DNA of 22,233 nt from Saccoglossus kowalevskii (GCF_000003605.2 NW_003119430.1:280155-302387); one strand, 5' to 3'; numbered from the stretch's first letter, positions 1-11,260 are shown. Translations and numbers: made by a program. Notes: generated by a model from the sequence alone, not told the origin.

Positions 1-344
<344 letters not shown>

Positions 345-1607
345 GGTAGTACGGGAGACGCATCATTCTATATTACGCGACCGTGGATATGATCGCCGTA
401 CTTCCTTCGTCAATACTTTTTGGTATTCTCGTAATGACCTCATTTATCGGCGCTAACACCATGTAAAGCGATTCCCACTCTTTGTGATGTATATGACTGC
501 AGGTCACGATCTACAATATTAAAGTCATTTGACTTGTCTTCGTGCAGTCATTGATCAGGTCATAGTACGACTTGGTTTGATTTTTCAATCTTCTTCGTAA
601 GAATATATTATTATAGCTTTCATTTACATTTGCATTTTTCCACTTCATTTGGCGATTTAGTTCAAAAATGCAATTCAGAATCTAATGTCTAAAGTTTACA
701 CATGTCATGAGTGGTCAAACGTGAAATTATAATAATCCATTAAATTAAAAGGGGTCAACAATCACAGTTGTCATTAACAACTTTTACCGTGTTAACATTA
801 ACCTTTTGAAACCCAGCATCAAATCAAGACAGAGTTAAGTTTTAATATTGCATGAATCATCGATGCGTAAAATCACATTATAAGAAGGTAGAGTATTTCA
901 CAAGTATGGAAATAAACCCTAAACTCGATTTTATTAATCTGTAATTAGTAGTTGTTTTCCCTCGTTCTTTTCGCGAAAGTTAATTTGTTTGCATGCAATT
1001 TAATACCCTCATTATCGAAATTAAATACAGCTTTGACCACGATTCGTTTACAAACTAATCACGTCTTCACATTTAACTGATTAAGATTTTTGCTTCAAAT
1101 GAACTGACAATGGTGTCACTGTCCCATTGACATCATTTAATGATTCACATCTCAACAATATATGTATTACTATAATCTTGACAACTACAAATTAATTGTA
1201 CAACGTCATTAACGCACTTAGTTTGACCTTCGACCCGAGGAGAGAGAAATAACATCGAAACATGTGTTGTACCACAACATAGAAAACAAATCATAAAAAA
1301 AACTATTATAATACTACACGTTGCGATACAGGACGAAACAATTAAACCAAACGGTTATATGTGAGCATATGTGAGTTTAAGCTTGGTTTATGTATACGTT
1401 TGTGTGAAAAGCCATACATTCGAACTAAAAGTGTTTATCGTAGTATAGAAAATATTCAAAATAAGGTTAACATATTGATATTATTTAATTTTTGCTGCAG
1501 TTTGTATAATTTATCCCGGATTATAAACAAAAAGCTAGAAATATAATGTTTTTAAAAACAGCGACTAGTGTTAGTTTTGCTTTTTATGATTCGCAGTATG
1601 AAGTTCC
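345..1607. other. AT-rich intergenic DNA
   Basis: No convincing gene. Small details are a short palindrome AAGTCA/TGACTT (522-535), an inverted repeat TGTTGT-ACC-ACAACA (about 1264-1280) and one octamer motif ATTTGCAT (628-635). The 61-codon frame at 1361-1546 has no recognisable motif and the composition of its surroundings, so I leave it out as a gene. Confidence 0.5.
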
Positions 1608-1830
1608 AAATGACTTTTTTGTTTTCAAATGGCCGGCGAGATCCCGTTGAGCTAGATAGAATGTCACGAGACTTGTTTTTTCCCAAATAGTATTTCTTTC
1701 GTCAACGTCAACGCGTCTACGATTCCTCCTGGCCATGGAAACAGTCGACGTGATGGTGGCGAATAACCGGACACTGTTTTGGAACGAGAGAAAACATGTT
1801 GCGTCCTACCTCGCGTGAAACACCCCTCCC
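1608..1830 (+). other. CpG-richer patch with a short open frame
   Basis: This segment is visibly richer in G, C and CpG than its flanks. It contains ATGGCCGGCGAGATC (from 1629), which closely matches ATGGCCGCCGAGATC at 19570 in the same orientation. A frame open from 1660 to 1818 includes an ATG at 1735 preceded by GGCC, followed by 27 sense codons and TGA (1816-1818). It starts METVDV. I recognise no protein family and see no clear splice site. It could be a small exon, an upstream ORF or a fragment of a dispersed repeat shared with 19570; the sequence does not decide. Confidence 0.2.
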
Positions 1831-2782
1831 TGAGTAACTGTGCAACATAATATTATTGGAGGAAAGCTAAGAACAAATCTTCATTTTCTAATAATAGCTA
1901 CTTATAATGAAAAGCATGGTAAAGAACCATGTCTGTTTCTGTTTGATTATCTGGTTTCACAAGTTCCATCACGTGCTGTCATTTCAAATTGAAATATTTA
2001 CTGATTAATTTGAATATTTAGGTTCCATTTGTATGTGTTGTGAATATAAATGATAACAAACATTTATGATAACTGAAATCCATGTAACAGAAGTCGTCTT
2101 AAATGCCGTCTTTATTACCTATCAGCTCTATTAAAATAAAGTGTAAAAATATCATAATATCCTTACTAACAAATTGTGTATTGATATGCTCTATTACAAA
2201 TAGTATACTACTATGGGATATCATGTAAAAACACGGACAAGCGAATAAAAACATAAGTAATTGATTATTTATAATAAGGTTGGTATTGATCAGAAGTTAA
2301 GACCGTGTTATAAAAAGCGTTTGACTGAATGATATTTTGATAAGATTTTTCGGCAAATTAAGAGACAATTCCTGACCGCAAGGTCAAAAGAAAATGATTG
2401 AATCGAGAGTGAGCAAAACTCATGTGCCTGTTATATACTTTATTTGTCGTTTGGGTTGTGAGATGGTTTTTGATTAACGTTTATTCACTCCTAATTCATG
2501 CTCAACACGCGAACTTTCAGAAAAGTTCAAATTCAATAAAAGCTGGTCGCAGGTTCATTGTCGATTTCCATAATTCACACTACTAAGCTAATTAAATGAA
2601 GTTATGATTATTAAAGCGCTGACCTAGACCATGATCCCGACAATGACCTAAGCACTACTGTGTAATTGGATGCACACTTGCGTTGCTTCTTGTCATATTG
2701 TTCGTCTTTACAATCAATTTAATGAAATTAATTGACAGAAATTCGAAGGTTAAAAAACAAATTATTATGTGGATATTGTCAT
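1831..2782. other. AT-rich intergenic DNA, nothing recognised
   Basis: No open frame above background, no tandem repeat and no RNA gene were seen. The right end leads into a partial copy of the 320-bp tandem unit. Confidence 0.5.
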
Positions 2783-3551
2783 GACAGCAAAATCCCTACA
2801 GCGTCACTGAAGCCATGCACTATATGAAGACGATACTCTAATGACCTTATTAGAATCTTGTATATTTCAGTTTATTTTTCTGCCACTCAAGATAGACCCA
2901 TTACCTCCAGAGTTAACAAAATCCCTGACAACAAAATCCCTACATCGTGACTGAAGCCATGAACGCGATATTCTCTGGCATCGATCTTAATGAAAATCTT
3001 TGTCCAATTGTTAATTAAGCACAATTATTAATTACGCGATTAGTTAAACATACGTGCTCGTTTCATTAATTAAATGCTGTCTTCCATTTTGCATGAAGTC
3101 AATTATTTTGACATGTTTGAGATTTCCTCGATAAACGTCTCGTACATGTGACATCGTGAATAGTTGACGATATTAGAATCCTAGACATTTCAGTTTATTT
3201 TTCTGCCACTCAAGATAGACCCATTACCCCCAGAGTTAACAAAATCCCTGACAACGAAATCCCTGCAGCATGACAGAAGCCATAAACGCGAAATTCTCTG
3301 GCATCGCTCTCAATGAAAATCGTTGTTCAATTGTTAATTAAGCACACTTATTAATTACGCTTTTAGTTAAACATACGTGTTCGTTTCATTAATTAAGTGA
3401 TGTCTTCCAATTTGCATATTAATTTTGATATTTTTGCAATTTCCTCGGTAAACGTCTTACACAGGCGACATCGTGAATAGTTGACGATATTAGAATCCTA
3501 GACATTTCACTTTATTTTTCTGCCACTCTAGATATACCCATTACCCCTAGA
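2783..3551. repeat. Tandem array of a unit of about 320 bp (2 full copies plus partials)
   Basis: The same landmarks recur in order. TAGAATC begins at 2851, 3174 and 3491, and TTTATTTTTCTGCCACTC begins at 2871, 3194 and 3511, giving periods of 323 and 317 bp. Unit 1 is about 2851-3173, unit 2 about 3174-3490, and a third copy stops near 3551. A shortened leading copy lies at 2783-2850: it has the AAAATCCCTAC...CTGAAGCCATG block, then jumps to the block before TAGAATC, so its middle is deleted. Each full unit has an AT-rich core with several TAATTA motifs (near 3010-3075 and 3330-3397) and a doubled AAAATCCCT. Copies differ by scattered substitutions and small indels, so the array is not fresh. 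It could be a short satellite or minisatellite of non-coding DNA. No coding potential was seen. Confidence 0.93.
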
Positions 3552-3946
3552 ATCAATCGTTAAGCAATTGTCATAACCCATTTATTCAATAAAATATCAA
3601 AGCATTTAATAAACTATAATATGTGTCATATCCAGAGAAATACTCTTTGCAATCAAAATCGAGATTTTTTTTATTGTGAGCACATACGCTGAAGACATGT
3701 TTTGATTTGCATTCATTTCGAGTCATCGAGCGCATTTGTATTAAAAATGTGAGACCAGATCTTATTCAAACTGACGTGTATTAATTAAAGTGGAGTTGCG
3801 TTATTTGCAACAAATTTCGTCGTTGAACATTAATTAGACAGGGGAATGTAACGTACAAATATATTGGATACAAATGGTTGGCTTAAATAAGGCACGAATT
3901 ACATTGTGAATATACTGTAATTTAAACGGAAGTCGAGACAAATAAC
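3552..3946. other. AT-rich intergenic DNA, nothing recognised
   Basis: A spacer between the tandem array and the foldback element. No gene, RNA or repeat was identified. Confidence 0.5.
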
Positions 3947-4752
3947 TTAATGCAACATAATGTAAAAGCTCCACAAATGTAAGAAAATGCAATTTACATG
4001 TTTTATATCACTTTATTCTCTAGATATTCAACTTTTAATCAGTATTATGTAGTCCGCCATCTTGTTTCTCTAACAAAGTGTTATGGGTAAAGTGTGATAT
4101 CATATCCACTGTTGTGAACTATTGAGTAAATGCTTTCATCTATAATGTCAGAAATACTGAATCAAATTAATTCACATTTTCGGTGTGCATATATATTATA
4201 TAATGGAAATTATATATATATAATTATATTAATGGAAATTAGAATGTTACAAATACATAAAAAGTAAAGATATTGCCAAAACGTTATCGTTATTTTGGTT
4301 GGTAAAAATAGAATGATACGTTTTCTTTCTTTCTTGTTCCAGTTATGTATCACATGTATAACCTACATGCATCGACAAATTGTATACAATATACGGAAAA
4401 TTGAGCTATTGGTAGAAAAACTCAAAAATTAATATTTTCAGTTCTGTTGCCATGACCACTATTTTACATACATTTGCGGCACTGGTACATTGTATGTTAC
4501 CATACTCTAAATTTTCAGCCAATTTGAAGTTCATTTTTAGAAGTTATAGATGAAATCATTTTCTCAATTTCTCAACAATGATTATGGTCGTATTTACCCA
4601 TAATCCTTTGCTTGAAAATCAAGATGGCTGACTACAGAAACTGATGAAAAGTTGAATATCTAGATAATGAAAAGTGATATAAAAAATGTAAATTGCTTGT
4701 CCTTACATTTGCCAAGCTCTTTCATCTGGGAGTATTATGTTGTTAGCTTTAA
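3947..4752. mobile_element. Foldback element with long inverted arms (non-autonomous DNA transposon-like)
   Basis: The left arm (about 3947-4187) pairs with the reverse complement of the right arm (about 4500-4752). Matching blocks run in the expected reverse order. AACATAAT (left) pairs with ATTATGTT (right). TTTATATCACTTT at about 4002 pairs with AAAGTGATATAAA at about 4672. TAGATATTCAACTTTT at about 4021 pairs with AAAAGTTGAATATCTA at about 4648. GCCATCTTG pairs with CAAGATGGC, TTATGGGTAAA pairs with TTTACCCATAA, and TTTCATCTATAA pairs with TTATAGATGAAA. The arms carry substitutions and indels, so the insertion is old. Both ends reach TTAA (3947-3950 and 4749-4752), compatible with a TTAA target duplication, but the ends are too diverged to be sure. 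The central part (about 4188-4499) is AT-rich with TA runs and no open frame. No transposase is present. A transcript through it would form a long imperfect hairpin. Confidence 0.85.
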
Positions 4753-5162
4753 CTTTTTCTTTAATGTAATGTAATACATCATATGGTAACATTTCCTCCT
4801 ATTATAATCGATAAATGGTTCAACGATTGGTTCAGAGTAATTATTTCATGTATTCCTACTACATATACGAATATATGAATGTATATTGTACTGCCTAGTA
4901 TGCGTGCCTACTTTTATCTCTCAAAATGAATGCGGTCATTGGCACGTATCACATTTGTGCTTCCGTCATCGTTTGTGAGTTCATTTCTATTATTTGTTGC
5001 GTGACAGAAAATTACTTTAGTAATTATATTATAATTATATTAAGATGTGTATCAACAACATTTGTGTTTGGCCTTGGTATACAATTGATATTGTATCTGA
5101 TTACGTCATTTGTTTTTAACGCTGGTATTTGACAGTCACCTTCAATTGCATACACACATTTA

Positions 5163-5164
<2 letters not shown>
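4753..5164. other. AT-rich intergenic DNA
   Basis: Contains a 68-codon open frame (4926-5132, plus strand) rich in hydrophobic residues. I recognise no family in it, and its length is within chance expectation for AT-rich DNA. No other structure was seen. Confidence 0.45.

Positions 5165-5195
<31 letters not shown>
5165..5195. repeat. (TA)n microsatellite
   Basis: A run of about 31 bp of alternating T and A, ending in GTATG. A plain dinucleotide repeat. Confidence 0.95.
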
Positions 5196-5201
<6 letters not shown>

Positions 5202-6563
5202 TATTATTAAAAGCTCATATCTGAACAAATGAATGTTTTAACATGGGCAGATAAGTCTTAATAAAACCTGACAAAAATAGTTGTTCATTGGATTTCTGAT
5301 GTAACATTGGTGTTTGAAGACAGTGGCATGTTCTCTTAGCTAAACAAATTGAACGTGCAATACGTAGAAACGTGAAAGATAATATTGCGAACATTGAAGC
5401 AGACAGTCAATAGCGGGAAACAATCGTTATGAACGTGGTTGGTAAACCCCAGGGCTCGCAATTTGCGTGATCTCGCAGCCGTGGCATTTTCTTCTTTTTC
5501 ATACATCAATAGGGCTCGTCGTTATGGGCCATATATGTGATTATTTCCTGGTGTTACGTCATTTATATTTATATGAAAGACATTGTTGTTTTTATGTCCG
5601 CGATTCGGCTTATGTATTAAAAACTATTCATTGTAAGATCGTGTTCATTACGCGCTATTGGGAGCTGTTATTTTTTAAGTTTTTACTATAAAATGTGCAC
5701 ATGATTTCACTTATATGTTTAAGTTATATGTTCTTAGTGAAGAACTATTGAACACAACATTGAATAAGTTCTAGGAATCATTTCGCTAGTTATTATACAC
5801 CAGTCATTTGAAACCCCCATTCCCCCAAATCCGACACAAATCTTCATGCAATCGCAGTAAACTTGCAAACAGGAATGTCTTACATATAAATGCAGGCTGT
5901 TTATTGACGCATCCGCGACCAGTATTGTGCGATTTGCCCGATAACAAGCCAGACCTCGTTTCCCGCTGAAATTGTGCCGGCTGGTGGGTTTGTTTTTTCA
6001 ATCTGGTGCATTTTTATTTCACATATCACGTGATAATAGGTGGAACAAATCTGAATAACACATTTTGATCGGTTATTTTTAAACAGAACATAAGCGTCTT
6101 CGTTCTTCGTTAATTGGAAGCCCGAACATTTGTAGATTTCTGGCAGGCTTGTCATGTTGTGCCATTGGACAGCATCGCGTATGCTTGTTCCAAATTATTG
6201 CACGGTCGTGCTTGTTACCGAAGAGGTCCACCAAACTGCTGCTAATATTTCTCGGATTTGTTGTACTGTAATCTAACATTTGCCAACCAATCCAAGTCGT
6301 AAGTCATTGTGTGATTTGGAGTATAACCTGGCTATCTACGAACTAGGTATAAATTTATCATGTGTCCCTGAAATTTACAAATAGATTCAGGGAGAAGGGA
6401 AATGACAGTCGTGAAATATGTAAATTCTTTTTTCTGAAAACATACTGGACTTCAAATCGATTGTAGTCTTTTCTGATTAATTGCTTCATAACATTAACCA
6501 GCTATCAGTACGTATACGTCATTTCCTGTCAACTGTTCATCACAATATGTAATACCATATGTG
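5196..6563. other. Intergenic DNA with several short unassigned open frames
   Basis: From about 5804 to 6279 the minus strand holds three overlapping open frames of 65-84 codons in different registers. They share no recognisable motif, and they overlap each other, which is the pattern of chance ORFs or of a decayed non-coding exon rather than one protein. The local base composition is slightly more GC-rich than the flanks. A 74-codon plus-strand frame at 5467-5691 is likewise unassigned. I support no gene here. Confidence 0.4.
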
Positions 6564-6604
6564 TTTTATCTATTTTTCAACTGAGTGGTTTATCTATTTT
6601 TCAA
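6564..6604. repeat. 24-bp direct duplication (two copies)
   Basis: TTTATCTATTTTTCAA occurs twice, 24 bp apart, separated by CTGAGTGG. It is a small local tandem duplication with almost identical copies. Confidence 0.85.
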
Positions 6605-7286
6605 ACAGAAATATATTAAATTTAATAACATCTGCAAAAACCAGCTTCGTATAAATTAGTTTAATATTTAGGTTAAACGTGGTGTTGTCAATCACCCTAA
6701 ACAATTTTGTAATGTACAACATAAATCACCTCATTATAAAGTCATCACCAAAGCAGCTTAATTAAATTCAAAGCGTTTGCAATTAATTTGCATAATTACA
6801 AAGTATGCGTGCAACCATGTGTTATATGAGCTACAATTATGCATTTAAGACGAACTAATATTTTATGATGTTGAACAGAGAGTACATTAAAACGCCACGC
6901 TCTGTCAAACAGTTTGTAATAAACCTTAAACAACCTTTGTTTAAAAAAAACATACATCTGTAACATTGTTATATTCATATTCAACTGGGGGTCAAAGGGC
7001 AAAGTGAAGCTTGCTCCAAATTATTCAGCAGCGTGTGTTTCGTTATTGCCGTTTATCGACTGTACTGCACTCTGAAGGCGTTCTCCTACAGCTTCAAGGT
7101 ATGTGTTTGTTTGTTTAGTATATATACTTGTTAGTCTTGCAACATGGCGAATAATAATCACTGTCAGAAAACACTGTAAAATAAGCCCCTATTGTCGATA
7201 CCAGAATGGAGAAGTGAACGATGTGTTTGGAATATTCGTTCACACAAATAGTATTCCTTAATTAATTGCTTGATCAAATTATCAAT
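6605..7286. other. AT-rich intergenic DNA
   Basis: No gene is supported. It contains one octamer motif (6786-6793) and a short ATG frame at 7144-7179, which begins MANNNH and stops after 11 codons. A 68-codon minus-strand frame (6796-7002) has no recognisable features. Confidence 0.45.
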
Positions 7287-7676
7287 TCACGTGAAGCTAG
7301 TATAAATGCCCTCTATGAGTTGTAATGTAATATCACTCCAAAGCCGCTGTTCTTTTGGGCATGCCGCTCTTCGATATATGTAAAGTGCGTTTATGTTTCG
7401 AAATGCCAAGTTGTTGTGGTATAAATCAACTATATCTTGCATATCGCGTAATATGACAAATGCGATTACGACTGGACAAGTATTTCGTGCCCGTGTATAC
7501 ACGTGTTTAAACCTCAAACCAGCTAAAACCATCGCGGTGGTTGGGTTGATACTATCTGTCAGTTTTAACATGGGCCAAGGACACCAACACGTACGTATGG
7601 TTACTCCACCCATGTAAACGCGTATTTTGTAATGACTATTGTCAATATGAAAGCTGTGAGAGGATTGACCATTCAT
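7287..7676 (-). CDS. Weak hypothetical open frame, 129 codons
   Basis: This is the longest ATG-initiated open frame in the window. The predicted protein starts MNGQSSHSF and has mixed residues throughout, including several cysteines and arginines. It has no signal peptide, no clear membrane helix and no catalytic motif I can name. A stretch YMGGV recalls a piece of piggyBac transposases, but the surrounding residues do not match that family, so I do not call it one. A plus-strand frame of 74 codons (7393-7617) overlaps it antisense and looks equally plausible. A cluster of CRE-like TGACGT motifs lies 70-120 bp upstream of its start (7745-7794). That arrangement would suit a promoter but may be chance. 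The length fits random expectation, and an exon, a pseudogene or nothing at all are all possible. Confidence 0.12.
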   Translation of the reverse strand: MNGQSSHSFHIDNSHYKIRVYMGGVTIRTCWCPWPMLKLTDSINPTTAMVLAGLRFKHVYTRARNTCPVVIAFVILRDMQDIVDLYHNNLAFRNINALYIYRRAACPKEQRLWSDITLQLIEGIYTSFT

Positions 7677-7744
7677 GCAGAGCTACTCAGTCCAGGTTTA
7701 ATCCATGTTTACATGTAGGATATGTAACGGAGCACATGTTTTAG

Positions 7745-7794
7745 GTGACGTAGTAACACTTGCGGTAGTGACGTCGCTAATCACGTCGCTAATC
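7745..7794. promoter_or_regulatory. CRE-like cluster with a doubled 12-mer
   Basis: ACGTCGCTAATC occurs twice head to tail (7771-7782 and 7783-7794). The segment carries GTGACGTAG at about 7745, GTGACGTCG at about 7769 and TCACGTCG at about 7781, three close variants of the CREB/ATF site TGACGTCA. CpG is locally frequent in an otherwise AT-rich area. The motifs are seen directly; a regulatory role is inferred only. Confidence 0.3.
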
Positions 7795-8667
7795 TAGTGC
7801 GTGTTTTCGTTTAATAACCGGACGCAGGTCTTACTTTAGATTATGTCACAGTTTGTAACCTGTTCAAACGTGTTATCTTTATAACACCGTGTTGCTGTTT
7901 AATTAGTATCGAACACGAATGTGTGGGTTTAAATGTCACGTGATATTTTTGTCCAGCATATCATTCCCATCAACCATATTGCCCACGTAACTCTCCTCCA
8001 AATATTGCTCTGTCGACTTACATGCTTGGTAATCATCACTCGTTGTTTTAGAACATTTACAAATATCTAGATATGGAATAGAAGTTGCTGAGAGCCTTAC
8101 GGCAATTGCGTCAACTAATACTATTTTGAAAAGATCGACTGCATTCCAAAACCATTTGCGTTACCACATGTACACATGGCGCCAAGCTGTGCATAATCTT
8201 TTAGCTTTCTGGAGGTATACAATTGTCTGGTGAAATGCGCACCAGTGCGTCAAATTACAGGAGACTTTTGAGTTGAGAGTGCACTTAGAAATATGAAATT
8301 CATCATACATGTCTATTATCTGCCCTAGATCATAAGTTTACCGTTAGCGAGACGAGACACAGCCTCGGGTTATATGTAATTGTATCAGTACTCGTCTGAT
8401 GGAAGAATTACACTTAAAATGTCCGTGTTCTGTTACTCGCAGTCAATAGCTACCAATTTACGACAGTACCAGAAATGAATAGATGCACAAAGGCATATCA
8501 TGTTCCAGGGAAATTCTTTTTATCATTATTCGATGAAAGATTTACTGATTCCGATAATTCATGTCCAGCTCAACAATTAATGTCGTAATAACACGACCGA
8601 GATCGTCATATGTGAACAAGTTAAGAACCATGGATATGTTTCAAGTGGTTAGTTTTGCATTCACATT
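7795..8667. other. Intergenic DNA, nothing recognised
   Basis: No long open frame, RNA gene or repeat was identified between the CRE-like cluster and the A-rich tract. Confidence 0.45.
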
Positions 8668-8720
8668 CAAAAAACAAAACACAAAAACCGAAAAAAAATA
8701 GAAAAAAAAAGAAATTACAC
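8668..8720. repeat. A-rich low-complexity tract
   Basis: An A-rich stretch with short A runs broken by single C, G or T bases. It could be the decayed tail of a retroposon, but no body is recognisable on its 5' side. The 64-codon frame through it owes its lysines to the tract and is not a gene. Confidence 0.7.
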
Positions 8721-9315
8721 ACTTCAAAATCGATTTATTTAAATTTGGGCAAAATCGAAGGGAAAATATGCTTAAAACTTAAATATTTTTGCTTACGTGT
8801 ACAGTCGAAAGTGCTAGTACAAAGAGACGGGTATTTGGCGTCGGTTTAATGTTAAACTCGTTGGGAGCCCGAATGTAAAACAATAGCGTGCTGAGTAATT
8901 CCGATGATAAACACATTTACTAAAAGCAATCATAAAACCTTTGTGTAAAGTGTGCAGAGTTACGATCTATAAATACTATCATCTCAATATTTCTTAGTAG
9001 AATGTAACGAATACGATAGACCTGATTTACCATCGTAGACGTCGAGTAGCATCGTGTTACCCTTTAGATTTCAAAGTCACCGATTGTATTGCCAATTTTG
9101 GAAACGTTACCAATGGTTATGCAAATGAGCTTATTAATATTGTCAGTATGAATTATACTCAGGGACCATTCACCATTTGCATTTGAAATTGTACATTTCG
9201 ACGATGTCATCATAACGGTTTATGTGACTATATACTTGTGTAACCTTGAACTTGAGCTACACATTAATCGGTGATTAATGCGCGACCAGTTCATAAAATT
9301 GTATTGATCAACCTT
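8721..9315. other. AT-rich intergenic DNA
   Basis: No gene was seen. Two octamer motifs lie close together in opposite orientation: ATGCAAAT (9119-9126) and ATTTGCAT (9175-9182). Confidence 0.45.
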
Positions 9316-9891
9316 AAGGTAAGCATTTCATCGATAACATGTTACAATGTTTAGGGACGACGTCAAAAGATCAATGTCGGATAAAAAACCTATTTGCTTT
9401 AGTTTGGGGTGGGGGTAGTTTTGACCTCGAAAAGTTTCCATCCTATCAAAACGATTTTATTTTTTTATGAAATCGAAAAAATCTTGGAGTTTTTTTCTAT
9501 CCAATCATGGACAAAAATAACAGAAAATGAAAGAAAAACCTCCCAGACGAGAAAATGTTTTGGTCCGAGTGTAAATATGTGCGTCAAATGAACGAACTGC
9601 TATGCCATACTACTGTCCGATTATCAATTTGTTTTAATGGTGAATGTAGTCTGACGCAATGATCAATATTTACCAATTAAATTTCAGTAGGGTGTGGGGG
9701 ACTAAAGGAATTAAGTTTTTTATCCTACATGGAAGTTTTGATGTTGTCCCTTATTCAACCTGTTCGTTCGTTTTAATTTCGCGTTCAAGGGCACTTGGAA
9801 AGGTATTAGAATTTCAATGATAACGTGTTACAAGGTTTTTTTTAATCTGTTCGGTTTTTTTTTCTGCATAATGTCGCGTTCAAGGGCACTT
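9316..9891. repeat. Diverged local duplications, two interleaved pairs
   Basis: AAGGTA...ATTTCA..GATAAC.TGTTACAA at 9316-9352 recurs at 9800-9840 with a few substitutions. CGCGTTCAAGGGCACTT is perfectly repeated at 9780-9796 and 9875-9891, and both copies are preceded by a CTGTTCG block. The two pairs adjoin at about 9797, so the region appears to have grown by overlapping duplications or to hold fragments of one dispersed repeat. The 60-codon frame at 9409-9591 lies between them and is unassigned. Confidence 0.7.
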
Positions 9892-11092
9892 CAACGAGTA
9901 ATTAGGTAATTAGTACGCACTCTCAGATCAAAAAGCGGAATTGGAATGAATAATTATTTCATCTGACGGATGTGGATAGTGTTTTCTTCACGATGAATCA
10001 TAACCTAATGAGAATTTGAATATAAAGTTGGCTTCTTCATAGGTCAAACGCTCTAATAACTTCCTGTTGTCAGAAGAAATCACTGTTGTTGTTTTTTAAT
10101 TCTTTTGAATACAATACCAGAAGAGTAGAAACAGTTATCCTGGAATGACAGCAAAGCCAAAGTGTAGAGTTTGATTTTATTTCCACTTTCGTGTTATGCT
10201 AAGCTTAATAATGTGTGTGTTTTAATAAAGTCATTATACGGACTTGACTACTGTTCTCTGTCTCCAAATAGTGACTGTCTCTGCTTCTATTGACTTTGAC
10301 TATCGTCTGGCAAATAGTATTTGCAGACGAAATAGGTAGTACTATTTTATATTGGATTACAATTGATATTCTGTTGTTATAATGAAATCGTAGGAGTGGA
10401 GAAGAATTGTTTTTAAACCATATCATGAAAACTCACAATTCACATTAATTATAAATCAATGTTTCATTGAAGGCAACCTTCATGTAGTCATGTGACTTCT
10501 AAGTCGATAAATCTGTTATCAAATACTAAAGTAATTATTGTGAAGAAATTAAAGGAAATGTCACGATTGTCATATATAGAAAAATAAAACATGAAAACGT
10601 AACAGTTGAAGATATTTTGCAGATTTTCCCTTTTCAATTGTTTATTTTTTGTTCACCAGAATATGTTCACTTTCAGGCAGTCAAATCTGTATTAGAATGC
10701 GCAGATTTAACAACAATCGTTGTCGTTTTATTGTTTATATATACAATATCAACAATCTCTGAGTAAATTTGAAGAAATCTAATGAGTGCCTACTGACTAC
10801 TCATCTGATTGGTCATTTTGATCTCAGATTTAAAACCAACATATACACTAATTTGCATATCAATACACGAATACTGGAGTTGCTGTGTTAATTATTTTAA
10901 TGGTCAAGGGAAATAGTATGTTAGCAATAATTTGACTTATAGTAGAATGAAGATGACTGGTAAGCATTTAAAGATGTTCTAAAATTATTTCATCGTTCAC
11001 TGTCGAGTTTAATAATTATTTAAAACACATGTAATATGCAAATTTATTCCTCCTAGCAATGTGAGAAGCCGAGTTTGACGACTGTCCTATTG
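9892..11092. other. AT-rich intergenic DNA
   Basis: No gene or RNA is supported. Octamer motifs occur at 10851-10858 and 11036-11043. The first sits in ACTAATTTGCATATCA, an exact 16-bp match to 21918-21933. The 73-codon minus frame at 10205-10426 has no recognisable features. Confidence 0.45.
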
Positions 11093-11215
11093 CGCGGTGG
11101 TCGTCGAGCAGCGCGGGTTCGAATTTCATGTAAATAAACAATGTATTTTACAAACGTTGTATACGTCGCTATGAGTCGCTATATCGAACAGGACGCGGCG
11201 CGACGACTGCCGCCC
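11093..11215. mobile_element. SINE-like / tRNA-like fragments as an inverted pair
   Basis: A GC-rich block at 11093-11139 on the plus strand (CGGTGGTCGTCGAGCAGCGC, then GGGTTCGAATTTCATGTAAA) resembles a tRNA T-arm/B-box: GGTTCGAATTT against the consensus GGTTCGANTCC. The reverse complement of 11184-11215 reads CGGCAGTCGTCGCGCCGCG and then TTCGA, aligning with the first part of that block. So two related sequences face each other about 45 bp apart. The distance from the A-box-like part to the B-box-like part is too short for a working tRNA gene. A further copy lies at 15264-15307 on the minus strand. tRNA-derived SINE debris is the best reading; an intact tRNA gene is excluded. Confidence 0.5.
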
Positions 11216-11260
11216 TTTAAGTATGTTTTATATATGACAGAGTTCTGAAAGCGTCATAAC

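Noticed and set aside
5804-6279. Spliced or frameshifted minus-strand gene built from three overlapping frames
   Set aside because: The frames are in different registers, share no motif, and no splice sites join them sensibly.
7144-7179. Start of a gene at ACATGGCGAATAATAAT
   Set aside because: Good start context, but only 11 codons before a stop and no promoter motif or strong donor nearby.
7287-7676. piggyBac transposase remnant suggested by YMGGV
   Set aside because: The residues after MGGV do not match the family, and no other transposase block is visible. It would be tempting to link it to the TTAA MITE, but the evidence is one five-residue match.
11093-11135. Functional tRNA gene (GGTTCGAATTT looks like a B-box)
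   Set aside because: The A-box-like and B-box-like parts are too close, no acceptor stem or anticodon arm can be drawn, and related fragments occur elsewhere, so SINE debris fits better.
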